DNA from: JALXDT01 sp964634755
GTDB taxonomy: Bacteria; Acidobacteriota; Aminicenantia; JAMOAD01
Assembly (NCBI GenBank): GCA_964634755.1
Contig: CAZWJH010000032.1
Coordinates: forward strand, 1-24,062
Direction of reading: 5' to 3'
DNA: 24,062 nucleotides
Translations under genes and position numbers: made by a program
In this document: one piece after another, positions 7,634-15,043 of the stretch
Layout: each line of letters starts with the position of its first letter
How positions within the stretch are numbered: the stretch's first letter is position 1
Notes under the pieces: model-generated
Database searches by the model: none
What the model was told of the DNA's origin: nothing
What the model saw: only the letters and a program-made list of their open reading frames with translations

Positions 7634-8980
7634 GTGAAAATAAAAGGAAAAAAAGTACTAATTATTTTAATTGGGATTTTTCTTTTAATTAATTTTAGCT
7701 ATACTCAAATCAAACTTTCTGATCTTAAAAAACTTCCGGACCCTGTGGTAAAGGATATTCAAGTAACCAAAAATTGTGAGCTATTAGTTACTATAGCTAA
7801 TATTGGTAATGCCGGAGTTCAAACTTCCTACTACACTCAAATAGCGCTCCAAATGCTTGTTGACGGAAAAGCGGGAGGAGGTATGGTGCTATCTGTTTTT
7901 GACAAAAACTTTGTTTTCACAAAACCCCAAAAAGTTCTCACAGTAAACTGGTTTCCAACAGCTACAAAAGAAAGAATCGGGGATGGCTTACCTCACAAAA
8001 TTACTCTTGAAATTGACCCCGGAAACATCCTCCCGGAAGCAAATGAAAATAACAATGTCTTCACAAAACCCCTCTCCTGTGGAGATGGAGGTATCAGTCC
8101 AAAAAAACTTCCAGATCTTAAAATTACAAACTGCATACACCAAGATAACCTCTACCCTGGAGAAGAGATGGGCCCTGTTAAAGTAACAATTAAAAATGAA
8201 GGAACAGTGCCTGCAAGTAATTTTTCAGTGGAGGCAGTCCTCTCAGAAGATAGAAATGTAAAGATTGAACCACATTCATATTCTTCACATTTTACTGATG
8301 ATGTGTTACTGAGAGGAGGAAGAGAGCTCATAATATTTTTAGGAGCAAAATCAACAAAGGCCATTACAATACTCGGGCTCAATACGATTCCGGCGGATAC
8401 TCCCTCTGGGACTTACTATTTAGGAATCATTGTAGACCCTGAAAAGAATGTCCCTGAATCAAACGAATACAATAATCTTTTCGCTTTTCCAATAAATATT
8501 CTTCCTCCTTCAAAACCTGATCTCCTACCTACCAATATACGATGGACCACCAATTATTCAAAGACTGGAGGAAGAGAGGGAAGTGTAACATTAATAATCA
8601 AAAATCGGGGTAATATAGCTGTCAGAAACTTTTTTGTTGACTTCATACTTTCAACAGACAGGAATGCTCAGGTGAAGTACCATAAGTATTCTCCAAACTT
8701 CTCCGAAGATGTTTTACTAAAAGGGGGAAGGACCTGGATAAAATATATTGGTCCTAAAAGCACCATAACCGTTGGGGTAAAACAATTGGTTATACCTTCT
8801 GAGGCACCAGCCGGAACATATTACATCGGAGGAATTGTAGACTCAGGAAATGCCATAGCAGAAACAATTGAAAACAATAATATTAAGTTTTTGCAAATTC
8901 AGGTTAAAAATAAGCTAATTAAATTACCCAAAAAACTAACAATTGTAAAGCCAAAATCAGTTAAACTTAATAATAAGTAA
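7634..8980 (+). CDS. Secreted protein with three CARDB domains
   Basis: An N-terminal signal peptide (basic start, then a hydrophobic run to SYTQ near residue 25) is followed by three CARDB adhesion-type beta-sandwich domains at about 35-150, 157-290 and 295-430. Each begins with LPDL/KPDL and ends with a variant of D...I.E..E.NN. Domains 2 and 3 are closely similar (DVLLRGGR versus DVLLKGGR), which indicates internal duplication. The role is unknown; CARDB domains are usually surface or extracellular binding modules. The start is unclear: the only canonical in-frame start, GTG 7634, overlaps the SD AGGAGG, while an ATA at 7640 sits at ideal spacing. It stands alone behind a sigma-54 promoter, so it is probably induced by a signal. 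Confidence 0.85.
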   Translation: MKIKGKKVLIILIGIFLLINFSYTQIKLSDLKKLPDPVVKDIQVTKNCELLVTIANIGNAGVQTSYYTQIALQMLVDGKAGGGMVLSVFDKNFVFTKPQKVLTVNWFPTATKERIGDGLPHKITLEIDPGNILPEANENNNVFTKPLSCGDGGISPKKLPDLKITNCIHQDNLYPGEEMGPVKVTIKNEGTVPASNFSVEAVLSEDRNVKIEPHSYSSHFTDDVLLRGGRELIIFLGAKSTKAITILGLNTIPADTPSGTYYLGIIVDPEKNVPESNEYNNLFAFPINILPPSKPDLLPTNIRWTTNYSKTGGREGSVTLIIKNRGNIAVRNFFVDFILSTDRNAQVKYHKYSPNFSEDVLLKGGRTWIKYIGPKSTITVGVKQLVIPSEAPAGTYYIGGIVDSGNAIAETIENNNIKFLQIQVKNKLIKLPKKLTIVKPKSVKLNNK

Positions 8981-9019
8981 TCTTAATATTTAATAAATAC
9001 AATAAGGAAAAAAGGCAAA

Positions 9020-9048
9020 TTGATTTTGGATAGCAATTGATATAAAAT
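9020..9048 (+). promoter_or_regulatory. Possible sigma-70 promoter of the nudix-rsmI operon
   Basis: TTGATT (9020-9025), a 17-bp spacer and TAAAAT (9043-9048), with the ATG at 9054 only 5 nt further and no SD. The -35 match is weaker than in the other promoters of this window. Confidence 0.4.
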
Positions 9049-9053
9049 ATTTT

Positions 9054-9551
9054 ATGCCTTCACTTGAAAAAGATGCGAAATTTTGTCCTTATTGTGGCTC
9101 CACTCTTGACAAAGTATTCGTGGAGGGACAATGGAGAGCTTATTGCCCAAAATGTGATAGGGTTATTTATGATAATCCAGTTCCTGTTGTAGCAGGTGTT
9201 ATAATAAAAAATAACAAAGTACTTTTAATTAAAAGAGGGATTTATCCGCGTAAAGGATTCTGGGCATTGCCGGCAGGTTTTGTTGATACTCATGAAACAG
9301 CGGAGGAAGCACTTATAAGAGAGTTAAAAGAGGAAACAAATATTAATGTAAAATCTTACAAATTTTTAAGAACAATCAATCAAAAAGGAATGAGATACAC
9401 ATCGGTTCTGATAATAGGTTTTCAAATCACAAAGTATGAAGGGGAAATAATCCCGGGAGATGATGCGATAAAGGCAAAATTTTTTCCTCTTGATAATATC
9501 CCGGAACTTGCTTTTTCTTCGCATAATATTCTTCTGGATTCTACAAAATAG
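9054..9551 (+). CDS. Nudix hydrolase with N-terminal zinc ribbon
   Basis: Residues 11-34 form a zinc ribbon (CPYC at 11-14 and CPKC at 31-34). The Nudix domain follows, with box residues G75, E81, R89, E90, E93 and E94; the final Gly of the box is Asn96. The ribbon-Nudix layout is shared with NudC-like NADH/NAD-capped RNA hydrolases and with ADP-ribose or dinucleotide pyrophosphatases, but at 165 aa it lacks the NudC N-terminal domain and the SQPWPFPxS motif, so the substrate cannot be named. The stop codon directly touches the rsmI start, which indicates coupling. There is no SD, and a promoter lies just upstream. Confidence 0.88.
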   Translation: MPSLEKDAKFCPYCGSTLDKVFVEGQWRAYCPKCDRVIYDNPVPVVAGVIIKNNKVLLIKRGIYPRKGFWALPAGFVDTHETAEEALIRELKEETNINVKSYKFLRTINQKGMRYTSVLIIGFQITKYEGEIIPGDDAIKAKFFPLDNIPELAFSSHNILLDSTK

Positions 9552-10349
9552 ATGAAAGATTTATCTTCTGTTCTCCATATAGTAGCTACCCCGATTGGCA
9601 ATACAGAGGATATTACACTTAGAGCTATTAAAATTCTTGAAAAAACCCAAACAATAATCTGTGAAGATACAAGAAATGCAAAAAAACTTTTCAATTTACT
9701 CAATATCTCTATAAAAGAGAAGACTTTTATAAGTTATTATAAGGGAAAAGAAAGTTTAAAATTAAAAAAAATCATTGAAATTATAAAAGAAAAGGGGGAG
9801 GCTGCTTTAATATCTGATGCAGGTACCCCCCTTGTTTCTGATCCCGGATATCTACTCATTAAAGAAGCAATTAAACAAAATATTAAAATAATTCCTGTAC
9901 CGGGGCCAAGCTCAATTCTTACTGCAATAATGAGCGCAGGTATTAAAACTGATAATGGTTTTGTATTTTTAGGTTTTTTACCAAATGGAAAACAAAAAAT
10001 AAAAAGAGTCTTTCAAAAATATCTTAGTTTACCAACAGCTTTTATCTTTTTTGAATCACCAAGGAGAATAAAGGAGAGCATAAAAATTCTTTCTGAAAAT
10101 TTCGGAAAAAGAAATATAGCAATTTGCAGAGAGCTTACAAAGATTCACGAAGAAATACTTAGAGGGAAAACAAAAGAGATACTGGAATATATGAAAGACA
10201 GAGAGTTAAAGGGAGAGATAGTAGTGGTTGTTGAAGGAGAAATCAGAGAAAGAATGCCCAAATCGTATGAAGAAATTAAACAAATACTTTTCACTACAAC
10301 AACATTAAGCGAAAAGAAAATAGAGAAGATATTAAAAAACAGAGGATAA
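9552..10349 (+). CDS. rsmI: 16S rRNA (cytidine-1402-2'-O)-methyltransferase (RsmI)
   Basis: SAM-dependent tetrapyrrole-methylase-fold enzyme that 2'-O-methylates C1402 in the decoding centre of 16S rRNA. Seen: LHIVATPIGN at the N-terminus, CEDTRNAKKL, the SDAGTPLVSDPGYLL motif, VPGPSSILTAIMSAG, FLGFLPN, FFESPRRIKESI and a short C-terminal helical tail. It has 265 aa, slightly short of the usual 280 because the C-terminal HTH-like part is abbreviated. The ATG begins on the base after the Nudix TAG, so translation depends on coupling. No terminator is visible after it. Confidence 0.95.
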   Translation: MKDLSSVLHIVATPIGNTEDITLRAIKILEKTQTIICEDTRNAKKLFNLLNISIKEKTFISYYKGKESLKLKKIIEIIKEKGEAALISDAGTPLVSDPGYLLIKEAIKQNIKIIPVPGPSSILTAIMSAGIKTDNGFVFLGFLPNGKQKIKRVFQKYLSLPTAFIFFESPRRIKESIKILSENFGKRNIAICRELTKIHEEILRGKTKEILEYMKDRELKGEIVVVVEGEIRERMPKSYEEIKQILFTTTTLSEKKIEKILKNRG

Positions 10350-10405
10350 ATAAATTTTATTATAACCACTCTTAAATTAAAATTCTTAAAATATTACAAA
10401 AATAA

Positions 10406-10434
10406 TTGACAAAAAAAACAAAGAATATTAAAGT
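10406..10434 (+). promoter_or_regulatory. Sigma-70 type promoter of the 431-aa gene
   Basis: -35 TTGACA (10406-10411), a 17-bp spacer and -10 TAAAGT (10429-10434). The SD AAGAGG follows, 5 nt before the ATG at 10459. Confidence 0.5.
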
Positions 10435-10458
10435 AATAGAGTATAAAAAGAGGTTAAT

Positions 10459-11754
10459 ATGATTAAAAGAGAAGAAATTGGTTCGTATTTTTTTACGTTA
10501 AAGGGTAAGGACACTTTCTCCTTAAAAAGATTTGAAAAAGAGGAAAAAGTAATTTTCAGATATATTCAAAACTTTAAAAAAGAGGATAAATTAGAAAAAG
10601 TATTTAAATTAGAATACCTTTTAAAGGGTATAAGAGATTTTTTTCACCTTGCAAATCACCCGAAAAAAACAAAGGAAAAATGGAATTTTATTGAAGAGGG
10701 GAAAATCCTAATTGAAGTTTTCAGAAAAATAAGGTGTATCTACAATGAACTTTTTGGAAATAATGAAGAAAAAAATTTTCTGAACTTTGTTGAATCAAAA
10801 TTTAAAATTTCTCTTGAATATTTACTTGAAAGTGAGCTTGAAAAGGAAAAGTGGAGAGCAGAAGATTGGATAGATTATTTTAGAATCAAGCTTGAAGAGA
10901 TAGAGATGTTCCTTGAAATAATATCCAAAAGCAGCTCTTTAAGATATAGAGAATTTATGATCGTGGGAGATATATACTTGCAAGAGTTGGTAAAAAATCC
11001 TTACATCTACCCTTTTGTCAGAAGAAATTTTAAAATAGAACTTCACAGAGTAGTGCATAAAGGAATTAGAGAGATTTTACTTTCAATTGATGATATTGAA
11101 AAGAGATATGTGTTAGGAATAAATATAATAGAATCATTTAAAATTTTAAGAATAATTCAGGAAATATCAACAGAAAAGAGTTTTCCCATTGATTATTTCA
11201 TTCTCGTGCACATAAGAGGAAACCTTGAAAGATTAAAAACATATAAAGGGATTAAGGAGAATAAAGAGATTGTATCATTAATAGATGAGACAATTTCAAA
11301 GGTTTACAACATTATACTCGCAAATATTTTCACAAAAAAAAGAAAAGAAATTTTGTTCGAAAAATCAAAGAGCATTCTTGCAGATATGCAAAAGGAAGTG
11401 GTAATAAAATTATTAAAAACTATAAATCCTGAAATAGACAATGTTTCAATTTTTCCCGAACTTTCCAATAAAAAGAAATTTTTGAAAGAATTTTATGAAT
11501 CCATTGAAAGGATACAGGAGCTTATTGATAAAAGCTTAACTAAAAACATAGAAGAATTCAAAAGTTCACTTTTAAAGGAAATGAGAAATTTTGAAAACAA
11601 TTATCTTCTCTATTTAAAGTTAAAATACTGGGAAAAATTTTATAGATTATTTTTTGCAATAAAGCACTCCCCCCACAAATATCAACTTTTAAACAGAATA
11701 AGAGAGTTTTCGAATTTGATAGAAGCAATAAAAAGGGATTCACTAAGCCTTTAA
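10459..11754 (+). CDS. Unrecognised helical, highly charged protein (431 aa)
   Basis: I recognise no family. The protein is rich in Lys, Glu, Ile and Leu with almost no Gly or Pro. It has no signal peptide and no membrane span, and looks all-helical and cytoplasmic. Heptad-like charged stretches occur near residues 85-160 and 330-400. There are a few aromatic clusters (DYFRIKLEEIEMFLEII, YLLYLKLKYWEKFYRLFF) but no evident catalytic motif. The start is supported by AAGAGG 5 nt upstream and a TTGACA promoter. It stands alone, with about 110 nt before it and 80 nt after it, between rsmI and the FAD oxidoreductase. A lineage-specific hypothetical protein is the best description. Confidence 0.8.
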   Translation: MIKREEIGSYFFTLKGKDTFSLKRFEKEEKVIFRYIQNFKKEDKLEKVFKLEYLLKGIRDFFHLANHPKKTKEKWNFIEEGKILIEVFRKIRCIYNELFGNNEEKNFLNFVESKFKISLEYLLESELEKEKWRAEDWIDYFRIKLEEIEMFLEIISKSSSLRYREFMIVGDIYLQELVKNPYIYPFVRRNFKIELHRVVHKGIREILLSIDDIEKRYVLGINIIESFKILRIIQEISTEKSFPIDYFILVHIRGNLERLKTYKGIKENKEIVSLIDETISKVYNIILANIFTKKRKEILFEKSKSILADMQKEVVIKLLKTINPEIDNVSIFPELSNKKKFLKEFYESIERIQELIDKSLTKNIEEFKSSLLKEMRNFENNYLLYLKLKYWEKFYRLFFAIKHSPHKYQLLNRIREFSNLIEAIKRDSLSL

Positions 11755-11785
11755 CTTTTCGACTGATTTCAAAAACAAAAAAAGA

Positions 11786-11814
11786 TTGAAATATCTCCTA
11801 TTTTCAGCTAAAAT
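11786..11814 (+). promoter_or_regulatory. Sigma-70 type promoter of the FAD oxidoreductase operon
   Basis: -35 TTGAAA (11786-11791), a 17-bp spacer and -10 TAAAAT (11809-11814). The predicted start is near 11821, leaving a short leader with the SD AAGGAG before the ATG at 11836. Confidence 0.55.
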
Positions 11815-11835
11815 CTTAATCTTTAAGGAGAGAGA

Positions 11836-12969
11836 ATGAAAAATTATGATACTATAATTGTAGGTGGTGGAATAATAGGTTTAGCCACAGGTTTCTATCT
11901 TACAAAATTTGGTAAAAAGGTCTTGGTAATTGAAAAAAGATATCCGGGAGCAGGCTCAACAGGACGCTGTATAGGAGGGATAAGACAGCAATTTTCAACA
12001 TCCGGGACAATTCAGCTTGCAAGAGAAAGTTTGAATCTTTTTAAGGAACTTGAAAAAGAGTTTGGCTTTTCCGTGGAATTTTGTCAGAGCGGTTATCTTT
12101 TGCTGGCTCATACGGAGGAACAAAAATCTATCTTCCTGAAAAATATAGAAATCCAGAAAAGTTTTGGAATAAATGTAGAGTTTATTTCCGCAAAAGATAT
12201 AAAAAAAGAATTTCCATATGTAAACACGGAAGGGATACTCGGAGGAGCCTTCTCACCCGAAGATGGACAGGCTTTCCCATTTTTAGTTTTAAAAGGTTTT
12301 ATAAGAGGAATCACAAAAAACGGAGGAGAGATTATTACAGAAACAGAAGTAAGTAGTTTAATCGAACAAAATGGAAAGATAAAAGGGGTGAAACTTTCGA
12401 ACGGAAAAATTATCAATAGTGAAATTGTCATTAATGCGGCAGGCCCATGGGCAAAGGAATTGTCAGAAACTGTGGATATAGAACTTCCTTTTGTCCCTGA
12501 AAGACATGAAGCATTTATAACTGTTAAAATTAAGAAGTTTGATCCCATTATTCCCATGCTTGTGGATTATAGAAAAGATGGGTGCTATTTTAATCAGAGA
12601 ATTAACGGACAGATTATAGGCTGCTATACACCCGTACCCAATTATCCGGGAAAATCCACAAAAGAGACTTTTGAATTTTTGTATGAAATGAGCAGAAGAA
12701 CTGTCCGCCTTGTGCCAGCCTTGGAAAAGGTTCATGTGCTTAGGCAGTGGGCAGGCTCATACACAATGACTCCGGATGGTAATCCGGTAATAGATAAGAC
12801 AGAAATAGAAGGCTATTTTGTTGCAGGAGGAATGAGTGGACACGGTTTTATGTTAGGACCTGCGACAGGAAAGCTTCTGGCAAGCCTTATAGCGGAAGAT
12901 AAATTTTACATAAATATGTCAGAATTTTCTTTAAATAGAAAATTTCAGAGCAAAGAGCTTTTAAAATAG
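11836..12969 (+). CDS. FAD-dependent amine/amino-acid oxidoreductase (DAO family)
   Basis: The N-terminal dinucleotide fold carries the GGGIIG motif (G10-G15) and E33 for the ribose of FAD. It is followed by GAGSTGRCIGGIRQQF, the second FAD motif typical of sarcosine oxidase beta, glycine oxidase and D-proline dehydrogenase-like enzymes. NAAGPWAKEL at about 200 and the C-terminal MTPDGNPVID with GGMSGHGFMLGPATGK complete the DAO fold. Length (377 aa) is normal. The substrate is probably a secondary amino acid or N-methyl amine, but residues visible here do not decide it. The SD AAGGAGAGAG directly precedes the ATG. The ABC ATPase gene starts 1 nt after its stop, so the two are co-expressed. 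Confidence 0.87.
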   Translation: MKNYDTIIVGGGIIGLATGFYLTKFGKKVLVIEKRYPGAGSTGRCIGGIRQQFSTSGTIQLARESLNLFKELEKEFGFSVEFCQSGYLLLAHTEEQKSIFLKNIEIQKSFGINVEFISAKDIKKEFPYVNTEGILGGAFSPEDGQAFPFLVLKGFIRGITKNGGEIITETEVSSLIEQNGKIKGVKLSNGKIINSEIVINAAGPWAKELSETVDIELPFVPERHEAFITVKIKKFDPIIPMLVDYRKDGCYFNQRINGQIIGCYTPVPNYPGKSTKETFEFLYEMSRRTVRLVPALEKVHVLRQWAGSYTMTPDGNPVIDKTEIEGYFVAGGMSGHGFMLGPATGKLLASLIAEDKFYINMSEFSLNRKFQSKELLK

Positions 12970-12970
12970 A

Positions 12971-13627
12971 ATGGAAAATCCGTTTATACTGAAAGTAAGA
13001 AATTTACAAAAAAGTTTTAACAAAAAAATCGTCCTTAAAAATATATCATTTGAGGTAAAGAAAGGCTTCGTATTTTCAATAGTTGGCCCTTCAGGTTCCG
13101 GAAAGTCAACCCTTTCAAAAATTATATTGGGGCTTGAAAAACCGGACACAGGAGAAATCTTATACAAAGAGACTCCTATAAAAACACTCCTGAGAAAAAA
13201 TAAAAAAAAATTCAGGAAAGAAGTTCAAATAGTTTTACAAAACTCATCTTCAAGCTTTAATCCCAGACACAAAATCAAAAATATTCTGAGAGAACCCTTT
13301 ATATTTCATAAGATTAAATACTCAGAAGAAAAGATAATAGAGATTCTCAAACAGGTGGGATTGGATGAATCCTTTTTAAACAGATATCCGGATGAAATGA
13401 GCGGCGGGCAGAGACAGAGAATTGCAATCGCAAGAGTTTTAATTTTAAAGCCAGAATTATTGATTCTTGATGAAATTTTACGCGGACTTGATATTTCCTT
13501 GCAGGGCCAGGTAATAGATTTAATTTTGAAATTAAAAGAAGAATACGGTTTTAGCTTAATTTTTATATCTCATAATAAAAAAATAGTTGAATTTGTATCA
13601 AATGAAATTTTTGAGATAGAAAATTAA
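12971..13627 (+). CDS. ABC transporter ATP-binding protein, Opp/Dpp/Nik type
   Basis: Single nucleotide-binding domain of 218 aa. Walker A is GPSGSGKST (39-47), the Q-loop VLQNSSSSFNPR matches the peptide/nickel-import subfamily (Q...SFNPR), the signature MSGGQRQR is at 143-150, Walker B is LLILDE (163-168) and the H-loop is H201 in FISHN. The usual DEPTSALD reads DEILRGLD, so the Pro is missing. The protein stops soon after the H-loop and lacks the OppD/F C-terminal extension. No permease or solute-binding protein is adjacent, and the only partner is the upstream FAD oxidoreductase, which is 1 nt away. It could energise uptake of that enzyme's substrate with permeases encoded elsewhere (inference). 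Confidence 0.87.
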   Translation: MENPFILKVRNLQKSFNKKIVLKNISFEVKKGFVFSIVGPSGSGKSTLSKIILGLEKPDTGEILYKETPIKTLLRKNKKKFRKEVQIVLQNSSSSFNPRHKIKNILREPFIFHKIKYSEEKIIEILKQVGLDESFLNRYPDEMSGGQRQRIAIARVLILKPELLILDEILRGLDISLQGQVIDLILKLKEEYGFSLIFISHNKKIVEFVSNEIFEIEN

Positions 13628-13652
13628 GTTGTTGTTAACCTTGTATCTCGCC

Positions 13653-13683
13653 CTGAAATAGGTCAAGAATTTTTCAGTTTTTC
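13653..13683. terminator. Weak terminator-like hairpin between convergent genes
   Basis: CTGAAA (13653-13658) pairs with TTTCAG (13672-13677) across a 13-nt loop, and a run of T follows on the plus strand. It overlaps the end of the HlyD-like gene and lies where plus and minus transcription meet. The stem is short and AT-rich, so this is tentative. Confidence 0.3.
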
Positions 13684-14177
13684 CCTCCAAATCTTTTTAC
13701 AAACTTATTAAAAAGCCTTTCCTCTTTTACGATTATCTCTCCTGTCCCGTTCATCCCTTTATAATACTCTATCCTTTTACCAAAATTGGTAATCAATCGG
13801 TTTCCCAATTTTATCCGGACTCTAAAACCTTTCCCCTCAATATAATCCTTATCCTCCTCCTCACCCTCCAATATCCCATACTCCCTGTATGGATAACCAG
13901 AAAGCTTTATCTTAACTCTCATCCCTTCTTTTATCTTGATAAAATCAACTTCTCTCACAAACCCAACCCCCGTATATGCACCACTCTTAAAACTTCTCTC
14001 TATCTTTAAATTCACAATTACCTTCTCAGGATATTTTATTATCCATGATACAAAAACCATCATCAACAAAACCACAAACACAACACTCATACCCCATCTC
14101 ACAACCCACGGAGGTATCTTCCCCATTATCTCCTGTATCCGTGGGCTTCTTTCCCTTAAATTCCTATCCCTTTTCAT
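13674..14177 (-). CDS. Miniature HlyD-like membrane fusion protein
   Basis: The N-terminus RSPRIQEIMGKIPPWVVRWG and the single transmembrane helix (about 29-47), then IIKYPE, match HlyD-type subunits of bacteriocin exporters. The C-terminus has EGMRVKIKLSGYPYREYG, then MNGTGEIIVKEERLF, the tail of those proteins. The middle is missing: no coiled-coil hairpin and no lipoyl half-motifs. It has 167 aa instead of about 400. The first and last domains are joined in frame, so it reads as a shortened rather than broken protein. It starts in an ATGA overlap with the ATPase stop, so it is the last gene of the exporter operon. It probably anchors in the inner membrane and contacts the ABC protein, but cannot span the periplasm. 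Confidence 0.72.
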   Translation of the reverse strand: MKRDRNLRERSPRIQEIMGKIPPWVVRWGMSVVFVVLLMMVFVSWIIKYPEKVIVNLKIERSFKSGAYTGVGFVREVDFIKIKEGMRVKIKLSGYPYREYGILEGEEEDKDYIEGKGFRVRIKLGNRLITNFGKRIEYYKGMNGTGEIIVKEERLFNKFVKRFGGKN

Positions 14178-15043
14178 TTCCCAAGTTCCAGTTGATTCTT
14201 TACAAGCTCATAATACCTTCCCCTCTTTCCTATAAGCTCTTTGTGATTCCCCTCCTCAACTATCCTTCCTCTCTCAAGCACTACTATATTATCCGCATTC
14301 TTCACTGTGCTTAATCTGTGAGCCACTACCACCACTGTCCTTCCTTTGAAAAATTCTTCCAAATTTTCCATTATCTCCCTCTCGTTTTCAGCATCAAGTG
14401 ATGATGTAGCCTCATCCAGAAAAAGATATTCCGGCTCTTTGTATATAGCCCTTGCCAAAAGTATTCTCTGCTTCTGCCCTTCACTCAAACTCAAACCCTC
14501 CTCTCCTATCTTTGTCAAATACCTCAAAGGCAGCTCTTTCATCACAAAATCATATATGCAGGCTATCTTCATCGCTTTTTTTACTCTCCCAATATCCGGT
14601 TTCATATCTCCGAGACTTATGTTTCTCACTATCGTATCCGAAAATATATACCCATTCTGCATTACAACACCCACCCTCTTTCTCCACTCTCCCGAATGTA
14701 TCTCTTCAAAATCAATATCTCCTAATCTTATGCTTCCCCTCTGAGGCTTAAAAAACTTTAAAAGCAGTTTTATCAAGGTTGTTTTCCCGCTTCCCGATAC
14801 TCCCACTATTGCCGTTATCTTTCCTTTTGGTATTACGAGGTTCAAATTCTTTAAAACAAATCTATCTATCTCATCATCATCTTCATTATCTCTTTTATCT
14901 TTTTTATTTTCTCCTTCATCATAATTTTCGTCCTCCCTGTTTTCTCTGTTTTTCTCGGGATTCTTTCCGTTTTCGTCTTCAGGCTTATTCACAGGTTGCG
15001 ATTTCCGCTCCATTATTATCTTCTTCCTTCTCCTCTTCATCAT
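14174..15043 (-). CDS. ABC exporter nucleotide-binding domain (separate frame from its membrane domain)
   Basis: Complete NBD core: Walker A GVSGSGKTT, Q-loop VMQNGYIFSDT, signature LSEGQKQR, Walker B YLFLDEATSSLD and H-loop AHRLS. The open frame runs back to an ATG at 15100, but the ATG at 15043 has AGGAGGGGGG 8 nt upstream and is the more likely independent start. Before the NBD core come about 60 residues that are first basic, then very acidic and Asn/Lys rich. The first NBD strand with the A-loop tyrosine lies in the preceding gene in a different frame. Thus a bacteriocin-type exporter has been split by a +1 frame change inside a charged insert, either a real split gene, a frameshift mutation or a recoding site. 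Confidence 0.8.
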   Translation of the reverse strand: MMKRRRKKIIMERKSQPVNKPEDENGKNPEKNRENREDENYDEGENKKDKRDNEDDDEIDRFVLKNLNLVIPKGKITAIVGVSGSGKTTLIKLLLKFFKPQRGSIRLGDIDFEEIHSGEWRKRVGVVMQNGYIFSDTIVRNISLGDMKPDIGRVKKAMKIACIYDFVMKELPLRYLTKIGEEGLSLSEGQKQRILLARAIYKEPEYLFLDEATSSLDAENEREIMENLEEFFKGRTVVVVAHRLSTVKNADNIVVLERGRIVEEGNHKELIGKRGRYYELVKNQLELGK

